Shown here: positions 1 through 8,856 of the stretch, piece after piece
How positions within the stretch are numbered: the stretch's first letter is position 1
Layout of the letters: each line of letters begins with the position of its first letter
Assembly: GCF_029784135.1 (NCBI RefSeq)
Contig: NC_073745.1
Span: forward strand, 241,457,946-241,521,945
Length of the DNA: 64,000 bases
Direction: 5' to 3'
DNA from: Toxorhynchites rutilus septentrionalis
Lineage: Eukaryota; Arthropoda; Insecta; Diptera; Culicidae
Program-made: the position numbers and the translations under genes
Notes under the pieces: model-generated
Databases searched by the model: none
Seen by the model: only the letters and a program-made list of their open reading frames with translations
What the model was told of the DNA's origin: nothing

Positions 1-1198
1 CTTTACTGATGGGTCCACTATAAACGAGTCCACAGGATTTGGAGTGTTCAACGAATTTTTTAGCACCTCACACAGTCTTCAGAATCCTTGCTCAGTGTAT
101 ATTGCTGAATTGGCAGCAATTCATTGGGCGCTGGACAGCGTCGCCTCACGACCTGTTGAACACTATTACATTGTAACGGATAGTCTTAGCTCTGTCGAAG
201 CTATCCGTTCAGTGAGGCCGGAAAAGCACTCGCCGTACTTCCTTGAGAGAATACGAGAAATTTTGAGTGCTTTATCCAGACGCTGTTATGTCATTACCTT
301 TATCTGGGTCCCTTCACATTGCTCCATTCCGGGTAATGAGAGGGCTGACTCATTAGCAAAGGTAGGTGCAATTGAAGGCGATATTTATCAGCGTCAAATC
401 GCCTTCAATGAATTTTATTCTTTAGTCCGCAAAAATACCATCGCTAACTGGCAACGCAAGTGGAATGAAGATGAATTGGGCCGGTGGTTTCACTCGATTA
501 TCCCTAAGGTTAGCCTCAAACCGTGGTTCAAAAGTCTGGACTTGAGTCGGGACTTTATTCGCACCTTCTCCCGACTCATGTCCAATCACTGTTCGTTAGA
601 TGCACTACTCTTCCGTTTCAATCTTGCCAGCAGCAATCTCTGCGTTTGTGGCCAAGGTTATCACGACATCGAGCACATTGTTTGGTCGTGCGAGGTGTAT
701 CTGGTCGCCAGATCGAATTTAAAAAACTCCCTTCGGGCCCGAGGAAGACAGCCCAATGTGCCGGTGAGAGATGTGTCGGCTCGGTTAGACCTTGATTACA
801 TGTCCCATATATATGTTTTCCTTAAAGCTATAGATCTTCGTGTGTGATTGCCCCTACATCCTTATACCCTCCTTTCCTTCCTTTGCGGGTAATTCGTCCC
901 CTTGCTATAAATAGTAGAGTTAAGTTGAAATGTAAATACACTATAGATATACGAATAGATTTATAAATTGAGTGTTCATCAACATTGTTACAATTTCCTT
1001 ATATCCCATCCTTCTCCTAAAAATATGTCACCCTCCTAAACTCGAGTACACCGCGAGTAATCGGTGTTCCACCTTACTAACCATAGATGTAAGAAAATTG
1101 TTTATATATATAGTTTTAAAATTATATTTAAGAATTCGGCTCCTTTAAACTTAAGTAACTGAGCCTGTAAAAATAAACGAATTAAAAAAAAAAAAAAA
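1..1198 (+). mobile_element. 3' end of an I-like non-LTR retrotransposon (LINE)
   Basis: The block holds the C-terminal RNase H part of a LINE ORF2 (2-847), a 3' UTR of about 330 bp and a terminal poly-A run (1183-1198). The 5' part lies outside the window. The 3' UTR shares a 'CCGCGAGTAATCGGT' stretch and surrounding sequence with the truncated LINE copy at 50185-50887, so the two belong to one family or to close relatives. RNase H plus a C-terminal Cys/His motif is typical of the I group; the exact clade is an inference. Confidence 0.85.
2..847 (+). CDS. LINE ORF2 C-terminus: RNase H domain and CxC-H-C motif (5' partial)
   Basis: This is the open C-terminal part of a retrotransposon polyprotein; the reading frame enters from before base 1. 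All four RNase H catalytic positions are present: Asp in FTDGS at the very start, Glu in AELAAIHWAL, Asp in IVTDSLSSVEAI, and the His/Asp pair in WVPSHCSIPGNERADSLAK. About 100 residues later a CVCG...HDIEHIVWSC motif matches the Cys/His finger that ends ORF2 in I-like LINEs. In a complete element the RNase H would degrade the RNA template during target-primed reverse transcription. No stop codon or frameshift is seen over this part, so the copy is either young or only recently decayed. GTG at 44 is internal and not a start. Confidence 0.88.
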   Translation, partial: FTDGSTINESTGFGVFNEFFSTSHSLQNPCSVYIAELAAIHWALDSVASRPVEHYYIVTDSLSSVEAIRSVRPEKHSPYFLERIREILSALSRRCYVITFIWVPSHCSIPGNERADSLAKVGAIEGDIYQRQIAFNEFYSLVRKNTIANWQRKWNEDELGRWFHSIIPKVSLKPWFKSLDLSRDFIRTFSRLMSNHCSLDALLFRFNLASSNLCVCGQGYHDIEHIVWSCEVYLVARSNLKNSLRARGRQPNVPVRDVSARLDLDYMSHIYVFLKAIDLRV

Positions 1199-1248
1199 GT
1201 ATATAATGGGCCTTTGGCACCCTCAGGGTATTCTTTTAGACGAAAATC

Positions 1249-1690
1249 CTACTTTCCGTCAGTTTCCTCATCTTCGGAGCTTTCTATTTCGTGTATAGAA
1301 TTTTCTTTCTCAAGTTCTGTTTCATCCTTCTGGTCTTCAGGAGGAGGTTCGTTATAAGATATATTTTTCGGTGCCTTCGTCTCACTGACAAATTTCTGGA
1401 AGCTCTAAAAAATTACTATAGAACTCACTTTCGCGTATAATCAGGGTTCCACCGTACTTTGATAAATTGTTGATTCAAAACGTAATCCAAAAAAAACGTG
1501 GGTCCAAGATTTGCCACCCCTATTTCATAAACCCCTGAAGGGCTACGAGTCGCTTTCAGAGACCAACTCCAATGCTTCCCATCGAAATTCGTGCTAAATT
1601 CAATCGACGCGCAGAGAACTATGGCTATGGCTATGGCTATGGTCCATGGCTGGTTTCGAGTTTGATTTTTATTGTCCCTCACTCAAAAAT
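1249..1690 (-). pseudogene. Fragment of an unrecognised protein-coding gene, frameshifted
   Basis: Two minus-strand open stretches read as one protein. The upstream one (1682 to about 1430) contains YEIGVANLGPTFFLDYVLNQ and QFIKVRWNPDY. After a one-base frame change and one TAG, the frame continues from 1404 to a stop at 1249-1251 with SFQKFVSETKAPKN followed by a strongly acidic tail (ELEKENSIHEIESSEDEETD). The composition (aromatic and hydrophobic block, then acidic C-terminus) is that of a real protein and unlike the low-complexity reading frames nearby. I do not recognise the family. It abuts the 3' truncation of the minus-strand LINE. It could be a processed gene fragment, a host exon relic or part of another mobile element. 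Confidence 0.4.
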
Positions 1691-1699
1691 ACTTTGAAG

Positions 1700-2690
1700 G
1701 GCAGAGTTTACGCTATTTGCGGATTATATTTCGCATGGCAGGTAATATCGCAGTGATATAAAGTGGAAATGCACAGCATAAATGCACGATGGAACGCTAA
1801 TCTTCTGACATAGATTGAGGTTCCGTAGCGAATGAAGCCAAAATATTTGGGCTGTTTTGTTCGCAAAGACGATGCCGAGTATTTTAACCGTCTCACGTGT
1901 CTGAAGCCATGCTACTATACAACGATTCTCATCATATGCTCCAACATTAATTGAAATCGTCTTATGGCGATTCAGTTTCGCACCAGCAACTCTTTCAAAT
2001 TGATCGAACAGTTCATTGATATTTTGGATTTTTTTGTGTGGACGTTGTCACCACACTGATATCATCTGCGTATGCTACACAAAGGTCACTACCACAGACC
2101 CGCTCTATTCGCGTAAGAAGTGGATGTAGATATAGAGCGAAGAGCATCATCGACAGTGGATCGCCCTGTCGCACCGATCTTTCGATGGGAAAGCTGTGTG
2201 ATAAAAGCCCGTTTATCATTAGCCGAGACGTAGATCGTTCGGTAATGCGCTTCAGAAGTCCGATGAAGTTTTGGTGTATGCCGAGCGACCGCATGGTACG
2301 ATGGAGGAATCTATGTGAGACCGTGAACTCGGAGAGGAATTGTGTTGTTATTGCTTCATTCATCACCATATTTAGCTCTTTATGGATTATGTCAAAGGCT
2401 CTCTTGTAAAATTCAGCCGGTAGACCATCCTCTCCTGGGGATTTCCTATCCGCTGATGCTTTTACCGCTTTATATATATCCGTCGTTTCTATCTCTGCTA
2501 TTAAAGCGGAGTTTAGTTCGTCATCTATGGGTACGACTCTGTCGCACTCAAACATTTCTGCTGCTTCATCACTTTCCTCCGTCGCTAAGTAAAGTTCTCT
2601 AAAATATTCAAACACGTGGTGTTGTATCGCATCGTAATCTCTCAGTAATTCTCCTCTCTCATTCCGCATGCTCGTGATGACTGTTTTTTT
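1700..2690 (-). pseudogene. LINE ORF2 reverse transcriptase remnant with central deletion
   Basis: From 2690 the frame reads KTVITSMRNERGELLRDYDA, then SPGEDGLPAEFYKRAF (RT finger region), then jumps to MRSLGIHQNFIGLLKRI, SVRQGDPLSMMLFALYLHPL and the catalytic AYADD. Roughly 100-150 residues between the finger block and the palm helix are missing, including the first catalytic Asp region. After a frameshift near 2030 the sequence continues to about 1700 with LFDQFERVAGAKLNRHKTIS and VKILGIVF, the conserved post-YADD segment. The catalytic pair is still readable but the enzyme cannot be functional. Confidence 0.85.
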
Positions 2691-3157
2691 GACGTAGGAC
2701 TACGTCTAACCGGAAGATATAGGAGGTGAAATGGAAATCTAGGCACTGAAAAAGTAGGAAAAAATGCAAGATTTGGAACGCTCATAACTCGAGCATTTCT
2801 CAATAGATCGCAAAGGTTTTTGCATCAATTGATAGGAAATATATCTACTCGTCTATCATAACGAATAACATTTCATTGTTCTTGAGATAAATAATTGAAT
2901 AATTGTGAAATATCAAGCATTGTCAAAATGCACTATGTGCCCATTTTTGATTGGTCCATTTTGTGCTCCTCAAATCGTACCGACCAAAACGGGCAACCAG
3001 AGCAGCAGCGAAATAGAATGAAGCATGATTGGAAAGGAAAAAGAAAAAAATGAACGAAACATTGGTCGCAGTCTCACACATGCGTAATTCTCGAGCCAGC
3101 CAGTCAGCTTAAAAATCCCTGCTCCGCTGCCGTAACGATCATTCTCACCAAGCAGCC

Positions 3158-3375
3158 ATGTCTGGACATGGTAAAGGAGGAAAATTGAAGGGAAAGGCAA
3201 AATCCCGCTCGAACGGTGTTGATCTGGAGTTCCCCGCAAGGGTAGCTAGGCCGAGCGCGTTAGTACCAGTGCACCAGTCCACCTAGCCGGCGCTATATAG
3301 TTTCGGCCGCCGAAGTGATCGAGTAAGCTGGCAAAGCTGCTCGCGGCGATAAAAAAACCCGCATTCGGAACAGAA
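3158..3375 (+). pseudogene. Histone H2A pseudogene, unit A of copy 1
   Basis: The ATG at 3158 opens MSGHGKGG followed by KGKAKSRSN, the histone H2A N-terminus (SGRGKGGKVKGKAKSRSNR in insects). Further on the DNA, although out of frame and with stop codons, still aligns to H2A coding sequence: AGGGTAGCTAGGCCGAGCGC (R-K-G-N-Y-A-E-R), GTACCAGTGCACCAGTCCAC (G-A-G-A-P-V-Y-L), CGGCCGCCGAAGTGATCGAG (A-A-E-V-L-E) and AAACCCGCATTCGG (K-T-R-I). It is dead as a gene; only the first half of H2A is recognisable. The matching unit in copy 2 starts at 24043. Confidence 0.8.
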
Positions 3376-3600
3376 CACATTCGGTTCGGTGGACATCACG
3401 ACAACAGGCAGTTGCAGCGAGTGGCGAGTGGCAAACGCAATCGCAAAACGGCATCAGGTAGCAGAAGAAAAAAGTTTGTTCTTTATACAAACTGCTTTGG
3501 TGGCAAATCCAGAACAAGGCGGCATCAAGGGCGTTCGAAATGGTTTTTTTCAAAACCACGAGTACGAAGTTTTCGAAATTGGAACCATTCCATAAAACAA

Positions 3601-3616
3601 GGCGCTTTTCAGGGCC
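3601..3616 (+). promoter_or_regulatory. Histone mRNA 3' stem-loop-like motif
   Basis: GGCGCTTTTCAGGGCC is one base from the canonical metazoan replication-dependent histone 3' stem-loop (GGCYCTTTTCAGRGCC) and lies downstream of H2A unit A on the same strand. In histone mRNAs this element binds SLBP and replaces the poly(A) tail. The same motif is at 24486-24501 in copy 2. Confidence 0.6.
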
Positions 3617-4386
3617 ATTAAACCTTCCAAAAAAGAGTTTAGGAAATACAGTTCAATGCTTTCTAAAACATTATCCAAAATAATAATAAAACACAAATTG
3701 ATTTTTTCATAATTTGTTTGCCAGGATCTGATGAGTATGAGAATTTGGCAGTTGTTCTGAGCTTATTGATGGTTGGGGAATTTCCCGATTATTCAATTTT
3801 CACCAATTCTTAAATTGTTTCCAGATTGAAAGTACAGTAATTTACAATTAGTTCCACATTTAGCTAATTGGACGGACATGTAATGCGACTTATATAGTTG
3901 GACATTTTTGTAAACATAGAGATCCAAATTATGACCCCACATTGAAAGTCGACACTGTACCACTGTCATCGCAAATGTTCAATTACAGGTTAAAATCGCC
4001 TCCAATGCGACACTGAGTGGCGCTTCGGCACGTCGCATTGAATGTAATTTACTGTACAACATGTCACAAAGCTGGATGGGAAGAAATTTTCCAACTGTGA
4101 AAACTGTGGCGAGTGGCAACAAATCGCTAAACAGGAAGGTTTAGCGGAACAAGATGGGGATATCGAGTGATAACAAAACAATAAACTCTTTAGATTGAAG
4201 ATAATTTTGTGATCCTGAAAAGGACCCTTTTTAGCCTGCATGTGAATCCAACGAGCGAACAAATCGTAATGAATGTATTTTTTTGCCATCGCTCCCTTTT
4301 AACGCTCATTCGTTCGTCTCGTTGGACTCGCCCCTCTGGCTGAGTCTGCCGATTTGTCTCTATCCTGTGAGTGTGCACCGCTAGAG

Positions 4387-4393
4387 TATAAAA
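4387..4393 (+). promoter_or_regulatory. TATA box of captured histone promoter, unit B
   Basis: TATAAAA lies about 75 bp upstream of H2A unit B, followed by the A/T- and pyrimidine-rich leader TCTTATTTTCTTTCAAACCG. Placement and context are those of an arthropod histone promoter. The identical box is at 25273-25279 in copy 2. Activity is unknown. Confidence 0.5.
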
Positions 4394-4466
4394 CACGCGG
4401 ACCCCAAAAAAATATCTTATTTTCTTTCAAACCGTAAACCCGTGTGGTTGTACGGCATCGGCATCG

Positions 4467-4700
4467 TGGACGTAACAAAGGAGGACAAGTTAAGGGAAAG
4501 GCAAAGGCTCACTCGAACCGTGCAGGTCTCCAGTTCCCTGTTGGTCGCATTCACTGATTGCTCCGCAAGGGTAACTAGGCCGAACGGATTGGTGCCGGAG
4601 CACCAGTATACCTAACAGCGATTATAGAGTTTCGGCCGTCGGAGTGCTCGAGTTGGCTTGCAAAGCTGCTCACGACAATCAGAAAACCCGCATCAAGAAC
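4467..4700 (+). pseudogene. Histone H2A pseudogene, unit B of copy 1
   Basis: The DNA reads GGACGTAACAAAGGAGGACA and then in frame [20 protein letters not shown] followed by H-stop-L-L-R-K-G-N-stop-A-E-R-I-G-A-G-A-P-V-Y-L, an almost continuous H2A N-terminal half with point stops. It is closer to H2A than unit A, and the two differ from each other, so the element carries two separately diverged H2A units in tandem. A stem-loop-like motif follows at 4934-4949. Confidence 0.85.
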
Positions 4701-4933
4701 AGAGCAGCTTCGGTTCGGCGCTCATCAAGGCAACAATTAGTTTCAGTGAGTGGCAAAGTGTTTCTCCGGCACGTCGCATTAAATGTAATTTACTGAACAA
4801 TATGTCACAAGTCGGATGGGAAGAAATTTTTCAACTGTGAAAGCTGTGGCGAGTGGCAAACGCAATAGCTAAACAGGAAGGTTTGACCGAACAAGATGGG
4901 AATATCGAGTGATAACAAAAACACAACACCAAA

Positions 4934-4949
4934 GGTTTTTTTCAGAACC
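4934..4949 (+). promoter_or_regulatory. Second histone 3' stem-loop-like motif
   Basis: GGTTTTTTTCAGAACC downstream of H2A unit B. The copy 2 equivalent (25813-25828) is GGTTCTTTTCAGAACC, which forms a perfect six-base-pair stem with a TTTC loop, so the histone-type hairpin is kept despite base changes on both sides of the stem. Confidence 0.5.
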
Positions 4950-5125
4950 ATCAACATATTCATAAAGAGTAAACAGTAAACTAATCCATTTTTCAGGTTG
5001 ATAGGTAGGTATTCACGTAGGAGAAGAAAATAAAACAATATATTTAAAATATATATTTAACAAAAGCTGTCCCCTTTGTATAGTCCTACGTCACTCCGGT
5101 TATGTCCCGACATTACCCACCCGTC

Positions 5126-5460
5126 TTTTTCTCTCTCTTTCTCCCAACTGGAATGTGGAGATACTTTCTCCGTCTATTAATGTATCGTTGATGCGCATAC
5201 AATTTTGCGCGAAACGTCTCTGATGCTCGAGCATTTGCGCCATCAACAGATTGATGTTCGTTAACATGGCGGCATTTCTATAGTAATTGTCGTATGCGAG
5301 TCTGAGTTGAGTATATAACCGTTGATGTATAATGTGATACTCCTTGTATATTTCCCGGGATTTCCATCGAAAAAAGGACAGAATTTTCGGCTTTGCACAT
5401 GATATCCACCATGTCATCCAGCTGCTGAAATTTCTTCACTGACGAGTCTAAAATTGCCAT
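5126..5460 (-). pseudogene. LINE ORF2 linker between endonuclease and reverse transcriptase
   Basis: Two overlapping minus-strand frames (5460 to about 5360, then about 5360 to 5126) carry helical, charged sequence such as RLAYDNYYRNAAML and STFQLGERERKRR. This is the usual character of the spacer between endonuclease and RT in LINE ORF2. One frameshift near 5350 separates them. The frame is interrupted by the 2691-5125 insertion and resumes at 2690. Confidence 0.65.
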
Positions 5461-5513
5461 CGATTTTTAAACTCCTCCATGTTTTCTTGGGTTAACAAAT
5501 GAGGACGCAGGCA

Positions 5514-6221
5514 CTAAAACCCTCGACCTTGCGCGCTTCCTAGAGAAGGCAGACATATTCGTGCTGTTACCGCCTTGTGGTCAGTGAATGAACATACATG
5601 AGTCGTGGCATTTCTTAAATGTTCGCAAAGCCCACTGCTGACGTATATACGATCGAGCCTGGAAGTCGCATTATGAGTGATGTACGTTGGCGCGGGGGTT
5701 GTTGGGTATAATTTAACCCATATATCATGCAGGTGTAGTTGTCGTACCGTCGCTTGCAAAGCGGGACTAGTGTTGTAGTAAGACGCATCGCTTGGCCGAA
5801 GTACACAGTTGAAATCTCCGGCGAGTATCACGTGCTCGGTGGTGTGTCGGAGATAGTACGCGATTGTGACATTGAAGAAATGTTCTCTCTCAGCACGCAA
5901 TGCTGTTCCCGATGACGCGTAGATATTACACAACGTTGTATTCTGCACTCTCAGAGCAATGAGGCGACCATCCAGACTCTTTTCGACATGCGTGAACTGA
6001 ATGTGTTGTTTTAGTGCTATAGCCGTCCCTCTTCTCGCGTGGTCCACATTGCAGACGACGTTGTAGCCGGGGAGACACAAATTTTTGTTCTCCACCTCTT
6101 GCAGGAATAAGATGTCAAGCTCCATCGTGTGCACAAATGTACGAAGGGCTTCAAGCTTAATATTGTTTGTAATTGTGTTGATATTTACAGTTGCGATGTT
6201 GTAGCTGACGAACTGGCTCAT
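5514..6221 (-). pseudogene. LINE ORF2 N-terminal APE-type endonuclease domain
   Basis: The start MSQFVSYNIATVNINTI is followed by the hallmarks of exonuclease-endonuclease-phosphatase domains in order: LDILFLQEVENK (catalytic Glu), VILAGDFNC (GDFN), SRLDRIYVS, and SFTDHKAV (terminal Asp-His). In living elements this domain nicks the target DNA to prime reverse transcription. All key residues are intact over about 220 residues, but the frame stops at 5514 before the RT; the linker continues in other frames. The ATG overlaps the ORF1 stop by four bases (ATGA). Confidence 0.85.
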
Positions 6222-6994
6222 TTTTGCTTTGGTTCGCCTCTCTCGTCATCGCTATCTTCTCGCCGTTTCTTGCCCGGCGGTCGTACCCGAAGTCGGCTAG
6301 TGATCGACGTGGACGAAGTGTCAGTATCGTTGCCATCTGATTTACCACTAGCGGTTTTGCGTACCACTCCGCCGCTAGCAGGGGGTCGCTGAGCTTGTTT
6401 ATCGAGCAATGACCCGCCATCCGATGGCTGAGTCGCACTAGGTAATCCGGAGAGTACTGCTGAGAAGCTAGGTCTTCGGCTGGTCGACGAAGTATCAGTT
6501 TCGTTGCCATCGGGTTTACTACTAGCAGTTTCGCAGTTTTATTGACCCACAGATGGTTGTGTCGCACTTATTGATGCGTGTCGTGCTGATAATTCTGATT
6601 CCGATTCTATAGAATTCGGAGGAGGCATTAACAGCTGCTCTTTTGGTCTCGGTGGTGGCTTAGTACCTGATTTTGACATCTTTTGAATTTTTGTCGGCAA
6701 TTTCGATCTATTTGGTGCTCGTCTGTCTGAAGCAGGCTGTTTCGCAGCATCGGCGTACGACTTCTGCACCTGTAGTTTCTTGTTCTGCGCGCACGTGACC
6801 CCATTATGGATGAAATCACGGCAATGACGACATGTCTGCTGTTGTGCAAGATAGGTCACGAGTGTCCGCTCTCCATCGATCGTTACCCACGATTCGATGT
6901 TTCGTTTTATTATCATTTTCGCAACACGAGTACCCGTGGAGATTCCCGGGAAAAACAGCTCAGAGCCGCATATTTGCTCCTGTATCGAAATCAC
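6218..6994 (-). pseudogene. LINE ORF1 remnant with CCHC zinc knuckle
   Basis: The minus strand from 6994 encodes the C-terminal half of a gag-like ORF1. The CRHCRDFIHNGVTC motif (C-x2-C-x4-H-x4-C) is a retroviral-type zinc knuckle used for RNA binding. A basic, Pro/Ser-rich tail follows. The frame is broken near 6540-6567 and is picked up again in the 6409-6218 segment ending in PPGKKRREDSDDERGEPKQK. The stop codon (6218-6220) overlaps the ORF2 start codon in an ATGA arrangement. The N-terminal coiled-coil and trimerisation part expected in ORF1 proteins is absent because the element is 5' truncated. Confidence 0.75.
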
Positions 6995-7005
6995 GTAATT
7001 TTTGG

Positions 7006-7540
7006 GAAAAATCCGAAAAAATGGATTTTTTGGACCACCCTAAAATGGAAAATGGTCACCCTAACAAAAAAATAAAAAAATATGGGTCTAATAATTTGCG
7101 ATAAAGAACAAAACTACCACTTTTTACGAAAATCTGAGAACCACTATATCGGTTTGGCATGGAATTGCTGTGGAACATTTTTGAAAGCTGAGTTTTTCCA
7201 CATAACATATCCGAGAGGTGTTCATTTTCGTTTTGGTGTTTTCAAATTTAACATGTTTTCAGTTTTCGTTCAATATTCCTAAGCGACAATTACAATTAAT
7301 AATTACGAAAACAAAATCCGTTTTTCTCCTCAAGTGTAATATTACAAAACAACTAGCAACAAGACTAGCTCATTGGCTTCATCTGAATCGGTTCAGTAGT
7401 TGAAAAGTTATGAATGTTTGTGGTGAAAAAAAGAGGTAAAATTTTGATTCTTTGGATTATCGGTTAACATTGAAAGATCATAAATCAAGAACAAAGAATA
7501 AAGCCTCTCTGATTTTTGTAGTTCAAAAGTTATGATTTTT
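7006..7540. other. AT-rich flank between LINE and foldback
   Basis: No gene is supported. The part near 7040 carries a partial copy of the outer arm motif of the adjoining foldback (GGACCACCCTAAAATGG). The rest is low-complexity AT-rich DNA. Confidence 0.4.
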
Positions 7541-8856
7541 TGAAAAAGTCATTTTTGGAAAAAAATGGAAAATGGTGATTTTTCGGACCACCCTAAAATG
7601 GAAATGGACACCCTATTAATAAAATTAAATACTTGTCTAAATTTTTGCGATGATTTGTAAAAATATTCTTTGTTTTATTTTTACAGACTCGGGAAAACGT
7701 CCGAAATTCGTGTCTGTACACTAGAATACCCCCCTAAGACGGTATTCTAGTGTAAAGGCACAAATTTCGGACGTTTTTTCAAGCTCTGAACAAACAAAAC
7801 AAAGACCATATACTTTTACCATCCATTATTTCATTAATTGTTTCTTTATCTTTCAACAGTACAGAACTAAACGAAAAAAGAATTCAAAATTATAATATTT
7901 GCACGCTGGTGCGGTGGGTGACGGGATCCAAAATAAGTTTTGCTAGGGGTACATGATTCCAGTCCTTTTGGTTATCCGAAACAAAAAAAAATCGATCAGA
8001 TTCTGAATCAGTAAAAATGCCACTATGGTATGAGGGACTTTCCGAAAATCTCTGTATTTACCGAGTTATAGCCATTTTAGTTAGTTGCTAAATGCTAATA
8101 ACATGGTCTTGACACAAAACTTCAAATGCGTTTTTCTCGAAACTAGTTTTTCCAAGTTTGTGTACACGATATCTCAAGTTCTACTGAATCGATTCATTTC
8201 AAATTTGATAGGAATAAGTCTTCATACATCTCTCTATCGCTTGAAAAAAAAAATATTTTTTAAAAACTTTAACTATTTAAAACAAAATTTAAATCGTCAT
8301 AAAATCAATTTTTGTTTTCCGACGTTCGCTATTTTTGATTTTTTTCTTTTGTCTTGTCCGTGGCTCATACCATAGTGGTATTTTTACTGATTCAGAATCT
8401 GATCGATTTTTTTTGTTTCGGATAACCAAAAAGACTGGAATCATGTACCCCTAGCAAAACTTATTTTTGATCCCCTCACCGCACCAGCTTGCAACTATTA
8501 TAATTTTGAATTCTTTTTTCGTTTAGTTCTGTACTGTTGAAAGATAAAGAAACAATTAATGAAATAATGGATGGTAAAAATATATGTTCTTTGTTTTGTT
8601 TGTTCAGAGCTTGAAAAAACGTCCGAAATTTGTGCCTTTACACTAGAATACCGTCTTAAGGGGGTATTCTAGTGTACAGACACAAATTTCGGACGTTTTC
8701 CCGAGTCTGTAAAAATAAAACAAAGAATATTTTTACAAATCATCGCAAAAATTTAGACAAGTATTTTATTTTATTAATAGGGTGTCCGTTTCCATTCTAG
8801 GGTGGTCCGAAAAATAACCATTTTCCATTTTTTTTTTTCAAAAATGGCTTTTTTAA
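7541..8856. repeat. Long foldback: ~490-bp inverted arms around a 330-bp spacer
   Basis: Bases 7541-8034 and 8364-8856 are reverse complements of each other with few differences. Landmarks pair outside in: GGACCACCCTAAAATGGAAA (7585) with its complement near 8800, ACACTAGAATACC with GGTATTCTAGTGT, and TTCTGAATCAGTAAAAATGC with its complement near 8380. Each arm carries its own small palindrome around ACTAGAATACC...GGTATTCTAGT. The spacer is AT-rich with no coding signal. An outer partial copy of the GGACCACCCTAAAATGG motif lies at about 7040, so the element may extend further left. A decayed relative of spacer and right arm is at 13880-14130. Best read as a foldback or long-TIR DNA element. 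Confidence 0.85.

Larger units (their letters stand above)
2691..5125. mobile_element. Histone H2A-carrying non-autonomous element, copy 1
   Basis: A 2.4-kb unit nested in the LINE. It begins GACGTAGGACTACGTCTAAC and ends with TAGTCCTACGTCACTCCGG plus about 30 further bases to CCCACCCGTC; a T run flanks each end. The same unit recurs almost base for base at 23525-26005. Inside are two degraded histone H2A units (from 3158 and about 4467), TATA-type promoter sequence and histone 3' stem-loop-like motifs. No transposase is encoded, so mobilisation would be in trans. Compared with copy 2 it lacks about 50 bp just upstream of the first H2A ATG (at about 3147). The shared palindromic end suggests a MITE-type DNA element; the superfamily is unknown. 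Confidence 0.8.
1691..7005 (-). mobile_element. Decayed two-ORF LINE, split by a nested 2.4-kb element
   Basis: Reading the minus strand from 7005 downwards gives an ORF1 with a CCHC zinc knuckle, an ORF2 APE-type endonuclease, a linker and a reverse transcriptase with YADD. The linker is cut at about 5126 and resumes at about 2690: the inserted element at 2691-5125 lies inside a codon run that reads GERERKR before and KTVITSMRNERGELL after. ORF1 lacks its N-terminus (truncated near 7005), the RT has lost its central part, and the 3' end stops near 1690 without a visible poly-A. Frameshifts and deletions show it is dead. The clade is uncertain. Confidence 0.85.

Noticed and set aside
3293..3559. 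88-residue minus-strand frame present in both H2A-element copies (also 24178-24444)
   Set aside because: It recurs only because the element is duplicated, overlaps the H2A-derived sense sequence, and has no family character.
3990..4289. 99-residue minus-strand frame conserved in both element copies (also 24876-25175)
   Set aside because: Same reason: identity comes from recent duplication of the element. No motif and low-quality composition.
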